Shown in pieces: positions 22,530 through 35,084 of a stretch of 64,000 nt of DNA. Position numbers and translations under genes: made by a program. Within the stretch, counting starts at the first letter, position 1; each line of letters begins with the position of its first letter. The notes under the pieces are model-generated. The model was given only the letters and a program-made list of their open reading frames with translations, searched no databases and was not told where the DNA came from. This DNA comes from Mermis nigrescens (Eukaryota > Nematoda > Enoplea > Mermithida > Mermithidae), in assembly GCA_036768485.1 (NCBI GenBank), contig JAVLUZ010000145.1, positions 22,787,522 through 22,851,521 of the forward strand, read 5' to 3'.

Positions 22530-23780
22530 TGGTTACGGCCATTACGAAATTTTTTTTAAAAATGTTCGAATTCTTAAAACTTTGAAAGTACCGTCATATT
22601 ATGATGTAGAACGCTTCGCAACTCGCTGATCGTTCAGCAAAAAAATCGTCCAAGTGGCGAGACTGAAAGGACGGCCTGCCGATTTTATGCTGGTATTTAA
22701 AAGCGAATTGTTGAAACGTATATACGGGTTTAATCCAAGGAGATGCAATTTGTCCAATTTTTGGGCGAAAGTACGCGCCTTCCCCTCGGATTAAATTATT
22801 TGGCGATCGAAAAACGGGACAACTCATTAGCGATTAACAAAAATAATGATTGTGTGAGCTGAGTCGATTCAAAAATAGCAGCTTTCTATTCTTTGCTGTT
22901 TTTTTCCGCAAAGAATGCTTAAGTCTTAACCGTTTAATTTTAAGAATTTAAACCCTAATTTAACTTAATATAATTCATTTTTTAACCTCGGGTCCAGAAA
23001 TGCAAAAATTTTTAAAGTTCTAGAACTGCTGATAAATTTTGGTACGGTAAAAAACTGTTTTTTTCATCCCTTTCTCATCAAGGTTTATCCTTTGACCTTG
23101 AAAAAATTGCGAGGAGAAGCGATAAAATCCTGAACATTGAATTCTGTTGTTGCTTTTATTCTAGGGGACTTTTAGATTTGGCGGGGTGCCAGAAATTTCT
23201 CTTGGGCCCAAGAAAGCTTCCACAGTAGCTCGAATCACACAGATAAAAGAAAGCTGTTTTGAAGTTAATTATCAAAAAACGCTTTACTCATTCGAGTGCT
23301 TTTATCGAGCGCTAATTTTTGTAGTAATGAAAAACAGGAAAAAATTTTAAAACATTTTTTTCGCTCTCTGGCCCTCCATGGAATCTCTAGAGTTACTGCT
23401 ACCCTACTTTTTAGTACAGCACTTTTGAATTCTCAATTTTTCATTTTTTGTTTTGTTTCTAGTCGAAAATCCTTTATTTTCTCTTCCTTAAAGGAATCGT
23501 GCTTCCGCTGTCTTTATTGACGCACACTATCTCCAGGAAATGGGTATAACATTAGGAAAAAATATAACAAAATCAATAAGTAGGATTAAAAATCGGAATG
23601 CTCTTATAAAATTTAATCGGCTTATTTACGGATCACGATATTTTTTGACATTCGCTGCAGAACATTTTTGTATATTGCCTTATATACATATGTGCGTTAC
23701 CCCGAGATAGCTAGCCTTGACCTCATAACGTACATATGTGTCAATCGCATTACTGTATTAGTCGCGCAATGTATTAATCG
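22530..23780. other. No gene seen
   Basis: AT-rich with only short open frames. A fragment near 23130-23220 (ATTTGGCGGGGTGCCAGAAA) resembles repeats at 31430-31600 and 43465-43600. Nothing else is supported. Confidence 0.5.
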
Positions 23781-23785
23781 TTAAT

Positions 23786-24092
23786 TCAATGTTTCTGTCT
23801 TTTCTTACTATGAATTATTTTATCAATAGGACGCTTTACATCATATTGAAAATACGCTTCAATAATATCATGCATCACATAATCATAATCATGCCGACGT
23901 TGAGACCTTAACAGGGTGGCTCCTGGCCCTAGCCCTGCGCCGCTAGCTTCGAACTCTCCGGTCGCTCGGGACTCGGACTCTGAATCGATCCCCTTTTGGA
24001 CGTGGCCGTCCATAACATGAATTCTTTTCCGTTGACGTTGAGGCGGAGTTTGTTCTATTATATGCGGCCGAATTGAACGCAAGTTTAACGAT
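23786..24092 (-). CDS. Candidate exon of an unrecognised minus-strand gene
   Basis: The minus-strand frame opens after an acacatccag acceptor at about 24093 and runs to TGA at 23786: SSLNLRSIRPHIIEQTPPQR, then GIDSESESRATGEFEASGAG, RSQRRHDYDYVMHDIIEAYF and a KR-rich C-terminus. GC content is clearly raised over its neighbours, and the composition (acidic/Ser, basic tail) is protein-like. A second possible minus-strand exon lies at about 24474-24560 (RAYASFSESFWPQEGSIFDP) with a gtgtaaaat donor. No family was recognised. Confidence 0.35.
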
Positions 24093-24727
24093 GACTGGAT
24101 GTGTATATTTTCGGTTCATGCAATCCTTGCTTTTGCTTTTATACTATGCTCATGTACACGTTTTGTGTTACATGTTTCTGTGCACGTATATGTTTATACA
24201 CTGCTTAGACTGAATGTAGATGCATTAATACAATTTTCGGCTTGCCCAGTTACAGTACCCTGTATATTTTCAATTTTCCGACCTATCGCTTTTTGAGTTG
24301 AGCTTTTACCTGGCCAGCTTAGAAACAACCGGGCGTGGGTTGATTGTTTTTAATTTTCAACGAAGTTAATGGGTCAATGACTAGAGCAAGCGCCGGAAAG
24401 TTGATGATGCTGGACAGTAAACTGTATATGATGAAAAAACAGATGAAATGAAATTGCAATTTTACACGGATGGATGGCTGAGGGTCAAATATTGAGCCTT
24501 CTTGCGGCCAAAATGACTCCGAAAAACTCGCATAAGCGCGCAACAGAGTTAAAACTACATTATTTATTACACAGTTTCGGTCAATTTTAAGCATTTTTAA
24601 AGAAAATTTTTAATTTTAATTGTTTTAAGCCTTTATTTTGCTTCATTTTTCCGCAAAATTTTCCATATATTTATTCTGGATGGGGAGGCTAGATCTTCCT
24701 AAATTACATGCATGTGTGGTCTGGACC

Positions 24728-24990
24728 ACAGGTGGGCAGCACCGAAATTGGGGGAAGGGGTGCAAGATTATCAAAGGTCAAAGAATGGTCTCAAAAAATG
24801 GTGGTTTGGCGAAAAAACAAAACTTTTTAATATTTCATCGAGCACTATATATTGGGATCAAAAAATTGAATGAAAACAAAAAAAATTTTCAAAAATTAAA
24901 TTCTGGAGGGTATGTATTTTGATTTAGTACGTAATTTGCTTTCTGGGGAGTATTTGGCCTTCTGGGGTGCGTACCCTCCCCACGCCCACG
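24728..24990 (+). mobile_element. MITE-A copy
   Basis: Starts ACAGGTGGGCAGCACCGAAA, with a diverged core (TTTTTAATATTTCATCGAGC) and the CCCCACGCCCACG end. Confidence 0.8.
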
Positions 24991-25329
24991 CTCTTTAATT
25001 CGACCTTTGAGACTACTAACACTTGCAAAATCTAATTTTTAGAGCTTTATCGTATTGTCGTGATTTTTGTTTGTCGGATCAGGGAACGACTGGAAACGCC
25101 GAAAACGATGTGATTTTTTGCAAACCGATCATCAATCTTTCGGTAATTTTCAATTTTTGAAAATTTTTGCCACCTCACCCCGCAGATCTGCTCCAGAGAT
25201 TTAAGCGCTGTAACTTGCATGCCTAGGTTGAGGCCCACTTCCTCTAGAAGCATTATTTACTATCTTATTTCCCTTTTGCTTTTATTTTTAGGCTGCTCCT
25301 TTTGACTGATTATCGCAATGTTGTGATTC

Positions 25330-26900
25330 TACTTCATAGGTAGCGCGTTGGCGCGTAGCTATGATATATACTAGGAAGTACCCCAACATGCGTATGTCTA
25401 CCCCCAACAGCTAGGATGGAATACATATCGGAGTTGCGGGTTTTTAAAAGATGGTTAATTATAAAAGGTTTTGCAGACTTTTTTCCTTTTTGTTTACACT
25501 CAATACCGAGTGTGTAACGAGCGTGTAAAGTTTTGCCGTAGCGATATAACATATACAAATCCTTTACGGTTTTTGTAGCCACCTTGTACACAACACTAGC
25601 ATACATGCCTCATACAATTTAATGGTATAGGAAATGTAGAAAGCTGAATTCTCTGAATATACGTATTTTTGTTTTTCTAAATTTTGCACTAGTTCTCGAG
25701 GAGGCGCGTAAAGAGTGCAAAAATCTGCTATTGGCAAAGACAGATTTTGGTCGAGTTTGCGACTTGTTTATGTCTGCCAAAGTCTTCGTATAGGAGCCCC
25801 CCAAAAAAAACCTATTTATGGAATAGTATTATGGTTCAAGGGCTACACGGTGAAGTTGTCCGCGTTTGTTTAAGATCAATACGAAATCCGCTCTGGCGGT
25901 TTAAAGTTTACATTCAGGTGGTGGACGAGATAAACACGTTTTTACCTACTTTTAGTTTGTCAACCGCGCCCGTTATAATCAAGGGAAGTGCGGAGTATTA
26001 TGAAAGTAAGTTACGTCTCAAGGCTCTACTACATCGCACTTGGCTGCGCTTCTTTAAACTCAATACAGAGTTATTTCTAGTGGTGTAAAGGACTTAAACT
26101 CTGGGGTGAAAGAAAGACGTTTTTCCCTATATTTTTGTCTGTGCAACTACTCCGGTTATGGGTTGGATGGTGCGAACTAATCTAACAATAAAGTACATGT
26201 CAAGATTTACACATCGCACTTTGATAGTTTTTTTGAACTCAATGGTGAGTTATTTTTGAAGGTGTAAAGTTCCAACTTGGGGTGAAAAAGGAGTTTTGCA
26301 GGTTGGTTTGTCTGTCAGCTTCTCCGCCTATGAGTCTGGGACATGATCTCAAGTCGAAAAATGTACCAGAAATCAAACGATATTAGATATGCCACTTGGG
26401 TGCGTCCGTTCACACTTTACAACAGTAGCGTCACAAGTGGTTTATGTCTAATATTCATTTATCTTCCGGCCATTGTGGAGACTTTTAATGTTTTCACAAA
26501 TGTTGATCGTCAATATCAGAGTGATATCAGAATTATGAATCCGACTAAAATCTTCTTCACACTCCATGGTTGTGCAAAGTTTACACTGCAAATTAAGCTT
26601 TAGTTCTAGAGCCTCGCGGAGGCGCAATTTTTTTCGAAATGTTCTACGCAACTTATGAATTACAATTACGAATCTGACTGTTATTTTTCTTCTAGCACTT
26701 GTACTTTGGAAGTTTGCACTTTTAATTATTGTTAATGTGTATAGTTTACAAATATGTTCCATAAAGCAGGATTACAAGCCTGACTGCGTATTTTTTTACA
26801 TCCAGCAGTTGAGCAACGTTTACACTGAAGAATTAACTCTAGTTTCAGAGCGTTTCATGTGACTTAATTTTTCAAAATAATCCATGTACCAGCGTCAGGA
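25330..26900 (+). repeat. Degenerate repeats of about 170-190 bp rich in GTGTAAAG and TTTACAC
   Basis: Successive units share ACATCGCACTT-, AAACTCAATACAGAGTTATT-, GGTGTAAAG-, GGGGTGAAA- and CTGTGCAACTACTCCGGTTA-type blocks. The same block order recurs at 62470-63960, including the near-identical TCGACTTGTTTATGTCTGCC stretch. Several frames stay open by chance, but no protein family is apparent. Confidence 0.6.
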
Positions 26901-27169
26901 CTGCGAAAAGGGTGCAAGTGTTGCTTTGCATCTTTTACTTGCGCAACGGCATACGCTGAAAAGAATTGGTACGCTTAAATAAGGCAGGATTGTCTTGCTG
27001 CGAAAAAAGATATTAATGCTGGTGTTTAGAGCAATATTGTGTTCTGCGATTCTTGGACTGCTGTCACTATTGTGGCATGTTACCGTATGTCGCTTTGCCG
27101 ACTGAGTTGCCGAAATCGTGCTAATCAAAAGTGTAGGGTGCTAACGAACGAAAATGCTCCTATGGTAAC

Positions 27170-27850
27170 AAGGGCGAGTATACCTTGGGATTACAGACCG
27201 TTAAGGATTTAATGGGAGGGACTGGAGAAAGCTACCTATGTACATGTCTGCCTAAAGTCGCAAATTCGTTAAAAATCGGAGCTTTGTCCGAGCAACGCAA
27301 CAAATCGAGTTGTACTGTGCGGCCTGCGGCTTGAGACAGAACTATTGGACCAGAAACCGATTGGCAGCAGCAACTTCAGCTTCTGCAGTAGCTGTGGGAA
27401 GGCTGGTGGAGTAAGCTCGGAACGACGTTTTTACGTGAAACAGACTACATAAGACACTTGCAGGCGCAAAACAATTATACGCATTAAGCAATTGACGCCA
27501 GGTTTGCCTGCTACAGTGATGCTTCATGGTAACAGATTGTTACACCTCGGTACAATTCCACTTAATTTCCTATCAATATAACAAAAGAAGTGCGTCGCAA
27601 CTTGCAAGCAATTCACAAAAAGTTTGCGTTCTAGATTATCTGCGCACGCTCTTATGTGAGGCGTTGAAAGATATTCAAATAAGGTTGCATTTTTCTGGAA
27701 ACCTCGGATTATACTTCGATTTTTTGTGCTGCTTAGAGAAAGTCTGATTTTTAATAGATTTTGCGACTTTAGGCGAATACATGGGCAGCTTTTTCCTAGT
27801 CCCTCCTTTAAATCATTAATAACCTGTAATCCCAAGTATATTCGTCTTTT
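27170..27850. repeat. Inverted repeat pair, roughly 100-bp arms
   Basis: The arm at 27170-27270 (GTATACCTTGGGATTACAG ... CTAAAGTCGCAAA) is the reverse complement of 27757-27850 at about 80% identity. The segment between has no recognisable gene. A 137-aa minus-strand frame (27937-27524) runs through the right arm but resembles nothing known to me. Confidence 0.6.
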
Positions 27851-28169
27851 GTGTTCCATCGAGCAATTTCCTTTGCTAGTTACATTATATTTATCGCTAC
27901 GTAACGAATCTTTGCCCAATTTGATAGAGTTCTTCAAATCACACTTATGCTTTTGAAAATCGTGTCAAACGTCGTATTTAACATTAGTAAATTTGTCGAG
28001 GTTTTGTGCTGACTCGTCAATGAGATTGAGATACTGCAGATGTTAAGGGAAAGTATTAGACACAATTTCGAGAACATTTACCTATCACTTCAGAGGTGAT
28101 GAGCAAGTCAAAAACTAATCGTACCAGAAAAAATACATGTGATACAGTTTTGCACGCTAATTGAAGAAT

Positions 28170-28560
28170 TCCATATCTATTTTTGCAAAAAATTAAAATT
28201 GGTGAACCTACAGTAAGCCAAACTCTCGGTTTTTGCCATTTTTTGACATTTTCACATGCTGCCGCTTTTTTATTTACCGCTTTTTCAATTTTTAAATATG
28301 CCAATGAAATTTTACAGAATAAAAGATTGTTTAATCTCTATCAAAGTTTGTTAAAATTTTTGATACGTACCATACTCACATTTCAGTTTTCACGCAAGTG
28401 TAAACAAAATGTTTTAGCACAAAAAACTTCCGAAAATTTCGCCCTAAATTCTTTCAATCTCAGTCAATTTGAGCGGTTCTACAAGAGATTTTTCAGTCAT
28501 AGATGCCAAAGCAAACCCTGTTACTACTATTAAAAAAATTAAGAAAAGTTAGGGGGCCAG
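28170..28560 (+). repeat. GTAACCCAAACTTTCGG-family repeat
   Basis: A module of the type GTAAGCCAAACTCTCGG, TTTTTGCCATTTTTTGACA, then TTTTACAGAATAAAAGATTG recurs at 30175-30410, 30660-30790 and, reversed, at 31650-31990. It flanks the Penelope pair on both sides. Confidence 0.55.
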
Positions 28561-28568
28561 GGCTTCTT

Positions 28569-28829
28569 GCAAGCAGCATGAAAATTCTGGGGCGGGGGTG
28601 CAAGATTTTTTGAAGGTCGAAAAATGGGCCTTAAACATGGTGGTGTGGCGATTAAACACCATTTTTCGACGTTTCTCATCGAGCACTATCTACTGGCGTC
28701 CAAAAAAATTGAAAAAAAAACGGATAAAGGTCTCAAAAATTGGATTCTGGGGGGGTATTTTGATTTCTGGGGGTATTTTGGTTTCTAGGGGGGTGCATAC
28801 CCCCCAAACCTCCGCATGCCCAGGTGTGG
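28569..28829 (+). mobile_element. MITE-A copy
   Basis: Complete core and a tail of repeated GGGGGTATTTTGATTTCT units, ending GCCCAGGTGTGG. Flanks CCAGGGCT and CCAGGCTA are similar. Confidence 0.82.
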
Positions 28830-28917
28830 CCAGGCTACTTCAGCGAGTGTTCAGGTAAGCTCATTCCAAAACTGCGATATTGGATACTTTGCATTATTAG
28901 TGCTGTAATGAAATAAG

Positions 28918-30068
28918 ATGATTCAAATTTTGAAAAATGAGCTTGCTAAGCGAGCGAACAAGAGAGAAACTTAAAGTTTAAAACATACCAATAATATGAA
29001 GAAGTTATAAAAGATTTTAAACTATAAGAAAATGAAAGGATGGGTTGGTAAATTAAAACAAATTTAGAGGATATGATGAAACATGCTGGTTGAGAATAGG
29101 ACGATCAGTGCTATGTATAATGACTCCGATCAAGATGAAAGAGTGGATGCTCGACTAATAACCGAAGCAATTGATGTATTTAAATGATTGATGTTTGAGA
29201 TATGTTTATGAATAGCAGATAAGCTATCACCCTGAATTGGCTGTCCTGTAGCAAATGGGTGCCAGTAGGCTCTACAATTCTAATTCTAAAATGTCGGCGA
29301 GTTTCGCCAATAGAGTCTGCTTCAGCTTGTCAATATCAGAGACAAGTATCCCTTGGCTGATTGATAGCGGTCATATCCGATTTTATGACAAAGGTTTATA
29401 ATAAAAGTGATGAAATAAAAGTTGGGTGTGATAAATCATGCTATTCTCTTGTTTTGCCTTACACTGGTGTGCATGGCTACAATGTACGCAGCAGAATTCT
29501 AAAGCTTATATCAACATTTTACCTCAGATTAGAGTGTTTTATTTAAAAACCTGTCATGTGTATAAGCCGGTTTTTCAAGAACAAGGATGCTGCTCTGCTA
29601 AGCTACTTCAAATTTAGTATACTGAATTATACGTGTTCTAGCTGTATGGCTAGTTACATTGGCGAAACTCGCCGACATTTTGGGATTAGAATTGCAGAGC
29701 ATACTGGCATCTCATTTGCTACAGGAAAGCCAATTCAGGGTGATAGCTTATCTGCTATTCATAAATATATCTCAAATAGCAATCATTTAAATTCATCAGA
29801 TTGCTTCGGAGGTTATTAGCTGAGCATCCAACTCTTTGATCTTTTGATCAAAGAGTCATTATACATAGCACGTGATCGTCCTATTCTCAACAATAATGTT
29901 TCATCATATCCTCTAAATTTGTTTTAATTTACTTAAATGCCACCTCTTTCATTTTCTTATAGTTTAAAATCTTTTATAATTCTCTTCGTAATTTAATGGT
30001 ATGTTTTAAACTTTTAAGTTTCTCTTTGTTTACAACTCGCTTAGCAAGCTCATTTTTCAAAACTCTTA
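28918..30068. mobile_element. Penelope-like element: inverted pair of 3' ends
   Basis: Two roughly 410-bp arms (28918-29325 and 29650-30068) are reverse complements of each other at high identity, around a spacer of about 330 bases. The right arm encodes on the + strand NYTCSSCMASYIGETRRHFG and IRIAEHTGIS, then, after a frameshift, DLLIKESLYIARDRPILNNN and SYPLNLF. This is the GIY-YIG endonuclease C-terminus characteristic of Penelope-like retroelements. The left arm carries the same region reversed. Penelope elements are known for LTR-like arms and inverted 5'-truncated copies, which this matches. No reverse transcriptase portion is visible between the arms. Confidence 0.82.
29556..29930 (+). 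pseudogene. GIY-YIG endonuclease fragment of a Penelope-like element
   Basis: Frame at 29556-29819 holds the Cys pair CSSC followed by ASYIGETRRHF (the GIY-YIG-equivalent core), the conserved Arg (IRIAEH) and a T/S-A-I segment. The frame is lost near 29817. The conserved ending (LLIKESLYIA ... SYPLNLF) resumes in another frame at about 29836-29925. Confidence 0.8.
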
Positions 30069-30069
30069 C

Positions 30070-32070
30070 TTAGTGAACAGTCGCTTCTATGATTCAAATT
30101 ATCTCAGAAGTTTTCAGAAACCAACTTTTTTGATAGAGGTCTTGATATTAGCATATTACTCATGTTAACCAATGTACTTAAATACCTACAGTAAGCTAAA
30201 GCTTTGGATTCTTGTCATTTTTGACATCTTTTCATGCCTTTTTTATCAACTGATTTTTCTATTCATAAACTTTTCTAATGGAAATCTACATGATAGAAAA
30301 TTGTTTGATGTCCTACAAACATCTGTTAAAATTATTGACAATATGACAATAGTTGGTTTACACACATATGTAAAAAAATGCTTTAGCGCAGGAAAATTCA
30401 AAAATGTCGGATAAGGTTGCGTCTACGTTAGCCAATATAAACGGGACAAAATGATTTTGCACTAGCAAATGCTTGAGTTTACTCTGCCGCTAGTTTCAAA
30501 AAATGGAAATATCTAGGTACTTTCATTACAGTATTCTCATTAAAGAGCGATGTTCAGATAATTTGCTTTTATAATTTTTTGCAGGAGCTAAAACACGTCA
30601 TAGTATATCAAAAGTTCTAAAAAACGATCATTTATGATAAAGTTTCGTACGATCATTGAATGTAAAAATAAAAATCAAGCCATCGTAACCCAAATTTTCG
30701 GTTTTTATTTTTTTGACATTTTTCATACTGATTTTTATCTACTTAAACTATGCATGATGATAAAACTTTACAAAATAAAATAACGCGATTTTCTATGGGA
30801 ACCTCATCGAATTATCGACTGAGTGAATATAATTCGTTTTGAAGAAAAATGTGCATAATCGTAAAAAATTTGAAATTTCGCCTAAAATCCCGTTTATCAT
30901 CAGTATAAGTGGGACAAAAAGATTTTTCACATATAGGAGCCAGAATATAACCTGTAGCCATCCTCGGAATAAGTCAGGAAAAGCTAGGGGCAAGGCTGTT
31001 TGTACAAACGTAAGGCAGTGATTTAGGTGGATATTTAGTAATATTATTTGAGCAAGTATACTGCAGCAACGCTTGTGCAAACAGCCTGAACAGACATGCA
31101 CGTGGGGAAAATGAAAACTTTTGTGGGAAAAACGAGGCAAGTGAAGATTTAAAATGGAAGAAAATTAAAATTTTTCTTTGAAAGTGCTTTAAATTGTCTA
31201 GAATCTGTGGAATAACGTAGTTTTAAAGATGTTATAGCGTACATACCACTTTTTGAGGTCAGTTTTGGCCCAAAAAAGTACATGTTTTGACCCCACAGAC
31301 CGGCTGAACTCCCTAGATCGGCCCTGCTGTGCATTTATGAGCCTGACGCTCTACCTTTTCTTAGGCTTTTAGAAGTGTAGGGTATGCCCAGGTATCTACT
31401 GGTGAAAAATCTCTTGTGTTAAAAACCATATCTTGGCAGCGACCAAATTCTGGGGGAGTCTGGGTGGTGCAAAACCGGCGAAAATCCCATGCCAACATTC
31501 TATTCTGGGAGGTCTATAGATTTGGCGGGGAGCCTACCGGATTCTCGGGGTCTAGACACATCCAAGGCCCTCCGCTCTCCAACCCCACACGCCCATATGT
31601 CAGCTCATACTGTGTGGGAATGATTGAATACTAAATTTTAAAAATTTTCTTGCGCTAAAACAATTTATTTTCACTTTTGTGTAAAGTAAAATATTGCCAT
31701 TGTGTCAATAATTTTAATAGATTTTTGCAACAAATCAAACAATCTTTTATCATGTAATCTTTTATTAACAAAGCTATTGAATAAAAAATTCGGTAAATAA
31801 AGGAGCATAAAAAGTCAAAAAATGAAAAAAACAAACTTTGGGTTACTGTAGCATAATCTATGTGTTTTAGTATTTGGTTAATAAAGAAAATATGCTTCAT
31901 AACAGAAAGTTTATCAAAAACATTGGTTTTTTGAGAACTTTTGACATACTTCGAAGTATTCAATCTCCTGCATTAATAATGCAAAGTATCCAAAATTGCA
32001 TTTTTGGAATAAGTTTCCCTTAATGTTTGCTCAAGTAGCCTGACCCCTTTCTTTTCTTAATTTTTAACAA
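30070..32070. other. No gene seen; repeat fragments only
   Basis: Holds copies of the GTAACCCAAACTTTCGG-family repeat and, at 31430-31600, a GGCAGCGACCAAATTCTGGG element fragment related to 43465-43600. Open frames are short and compositionally random. Confidence 0.45.
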
Positions 32071-32073
32071 TTT

Positions 32074-33310
32074 CTGGTGGGTCTAGCGGGACGAAAAAGT
32101 GGGTCTGGTGGGACAGTGGATCTAGCGGGACGTTGGGTCAAGCGGGTCAAAATCCATATTAAGACGAACAAAGAAAGTTGAAATGGATACACGAACATAA
32201 CAAGGGCCTATGGGCAAAAGCGTACGGTGAAGGTATGTACAAAGATTGTTACCCGCTTGACCCACCGTCCCGCTAGACCCACCTTCCCACTAGACCCACT
32301 TTTTCGTCCTGTTAGACCCACCGTTTTGCGACCGTCCCGCTAAACCCACTGTCTCGGAAGACCCATCAGAAAAGAAAATTATGTACGCTTATAAGCAAAA
32401 GCAGAAACGCTTGCAAAGTGTATCCATAATGTTTAGTCAAATATATAAATAATTAATAAAAAATAATTACATTTAATTAACCACCTAATCAAAATGGACA
32501 TTAGCGCTTATTAGTCCTAACGTTGAAAAGAGATTCATTTTATTGACAATGACCTAATTGAAATTTTCGATTTTTTAGTGAGAATTTCAACATCCGTTCG
32601 ACGATCCGATTATTTTTGAGCCGTCTTTGTGAAATGCCTACATGCTTTTCTTCATATTCATATCTGCATATCTGTACTGTTATCGAATGCAGTGTCAACG
32701 CTTCAATCTGTGTGCCTCCATGCGGAAATTCTCTGATCGGAGGATACGAAGAGTGCAATACCATTACGATAAAGAGCAAAAAATGCACTCTGAAATGTGT
32801 TTGACAAGAGTGTCTTCCTTGACATGAAAAATAAAAATTTATTCTTGAAAAATAATCAAAAAAATAATAAATAAAAATAACCACACACATGCACGCACAT
32901 ATCTTCTTTGCATGTTATAATTTGTAAAGTACACAATTTCATGCAAACACGAAATGTATTTATTAATTAATTTAATTTAGTTGATTAGGTGGTTAATTAA
33001 ATGTAATAATTTTTTAATTAATTCTTTATATATTTGATTAAAATATATACTTGAATGGATACACTTTGCAAGCGTTTCTGTTTTTGCTTATAAGCGTACA
33101 TCATTTTCTTCTCTGGTGGGTCTTCCGAGGCAGTGGGTCTAGCGGGACGGTCGCAAAACGGTGGGTCTAGCGGGACACCTCATTATGCACGTGGTGGGTC
33201 TAGCGAGACTTCCGGTGGGTCTAGCGGGACGAAAAAGTGGGTCTAGTGGGACGGTGGGTCAAGCGGGACGGTGGGTCAAGCGGGACAGTGGGTCAAGCGA
33301 GACGGGACCG
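32074..33310. mobile_element. Foldback element built from TCTAGCGGGAC arrays
   Basis: Arrays of GGTGGGTCTAGCGGGAC and GGTGGGTCAAGCGGGAC (32074-32150 forward, 32252-32360 reversed, 33105-33310 forward). The reversed array and its AT-rich extension (32252-32505: GCTTATAAGC, AAACGCTTGCAAAGTG, AATTAACCACCTAATCAA) are mirrored at 32975-33310, giving arms of about 260-330 bp around a 470-bp loop. The loop contains a cysteine-rich frame. Array-armed foldback elements fit this design; no transposase is present. Confidence 0.72.
32579..32806 (+). CDS. Cysteine-rich frame inside the foldback loop
   Basis: After a tttttttag acceptor-like site the frame is open to TGA at 32804. Its last 60 residues contain nine cysteines (RLCEMPTC, HICTVIEC, ICVPPC, EECN, KKCTLKC). 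The density and spacing suggest a disulphide-rich extracellular module or its last exon. No start codon or upstream exon is visible, so it may be a captured gene fragment. Family unknown to me. Confidence 0.3.
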
Positions 33311-33319
33311 TACATAAGT

Positions 33320-34320
33320 AAGTAACTACTTACTATGCGTATGTATACTCGCTGGAGAAGCTGAAGGTTTTCACTGAGGTAAGTATTTCATGAATCATAC
33401 GTGAGAAATTGTTCATTTGCTACAATGTTTTTGGCTAACAACAATACAATGAATAAGTATGGAGAAATTTGAATTTGATGATTGCGTAAAAATGGGCTAC
33501 AATTTTCCATCGCCATGAAAAAATACAAAAATACAACATCCATCCGCTGATGCTGCCGATTTTAGAGTGTCTGCTCTAAGAAAGCTTTTCTTTCATTGAG
33601 CAACATGACTGAAGAAGCATACGAAATGGAGAGCTCTTTTACGATCATCAGAGAATATATTTTCATATCTCAAGATCTTTGATCGTAGCGAAATTCAGAA
33701 GCAGACAGCTGAAAAATAACCGATTATCAATTTATCCCATCAGGGCATAAATTTTGCGCATCTCATTAATGACGTACTGCGATCAAAACTTCGAACGGAA
33801 AGCTTTTTCGTTTCGAAAATAAAATTAGAACAATACTCGAATATGTATGCATAGGTACTGCAGAGTACCCACATTGGCATGATTGAAAGCATGCAAGTCT
33901 CACAAGAGCGTATAAATTCGGAGTTTTTGACCTAACTTTTGCAACCAGCAGAATGTTTTGCAGACCCCGGAAATCCTTACCTGCTGCTAAATTAATAATA
34001 TAATTACAGAATTTGCAGATCATGTCATCAATTTTATTTTAGATATAAATATTATTTAAATCAAAATTCCTTTCTACTCATTTATCGCCTTTTCCTTCTT
34101 TTTATGCCGATAGGCAGCACAAAAAACATCGGAAAATTGTGTTTTTAACTTATCTATCAATCTTTTGGTTTTTTATCATAGAATATTTATGTTGCCCAAG
34201 AACTCCAGAATTTCGGTCATGCCATGCATGTGTGATTCAAATGAATAGCCCAACAAAATTCCTCGACTGCACAATGTTCTTGTCTAAATCAGATACTTAT
34301 GATCATTTTGTAATTAATGT
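33320..34320. other. No gene seen
   Basis: Unremarkable AT-rich DNA with one relic of MITE-A near 34104-34140 (CGATAGGCAGCAC ... CATCGGAAAATTGTG). Confidence 0.45.
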
Positions 34321-34329
34321 AACCAAAAC

Positions 34330-34650
34330 ACTTGCGCCAAAACAGATGCGCCAAAACGGCTGCGCCAAACGGCCGCGCACCAAACTGTCATTGCGCCAAA
34401 ACGGCTCCGCCAAAACGACCTAGACCGTTCCAAACGGCCCATTTCGGTTTACAGCTTATTGTAGCGAATTACTTTACGGGTTAGCTTGTTGCAGCTGTTT
34501 TTTAAAATGAGCCACATGTTAAGCAAAGCGCATTTAACTTCAACAAAAAAAGAGTTTGAAGTAACCCCGCTTCGAGAACATTTTAAAGCAGCGATTCATG
34601 CCCAAAATAATTATGGTAATAAGACTTTTGCAAAAATGGGCCGTTTGGAA
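34330..34650. repeat. GCGCCAAAACGGC cluster with opposed GGCCGTTTGGAA ends
   Basis: Six imperfect GCGCCAAAACGGC units at 34333-34420, then GTTCCAAACGGCCCATTT. The reverse complement AAATGGGCCGTTTGGAATGG lies at about 34634-34653. It has the same architecture (short-repeat array plus inverted ends) as the foldbacks at 32.1 and 39.0 kb, but smaller. Confidence 0.6.
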
Positions 34651-35084
34651 TGGAACAGACTATAGAATAAGCGGGGGAGGCTTGGACTCTCAAAATTTGA
34701 AATTAATTCTCCAACTCTTTCGCAATTTTACGCGATTTTCAGCCGATCACACCCCAGAATATGGATGTTACGTCCGTCTCACTTAAATGCAACCACAGAG
34801 GTAATACTGTCCTACTCGGTCACTTTTTATGAAATCCCGTCATTACAGTGTACTATTTTCGGTCATCTCCACAGCTGCACAGTTTGACCTACCTGGGGAA
34901 AGGAAGGCCAGCATAGATGGGCAAGGTAGAGGGGGTCAGAGGGGATGAAATCTAAAAATAGTCATATAGTAAATTGTGTTCATTTGTTATTGTACACAAA
35001 GACGGTTCCAAAGGTCAATGCACATGCTGTACATGTATTTATAGGGGCTATGATAGGGTGGTGTAGCACGTTAACCCTGGCATC

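Noticed and set aside
27524..27937. 137-aa minus-strand frame
   Set aside because: It crosses one arm of an inverted repeat whose other arm is full of stops; no recognisable family.
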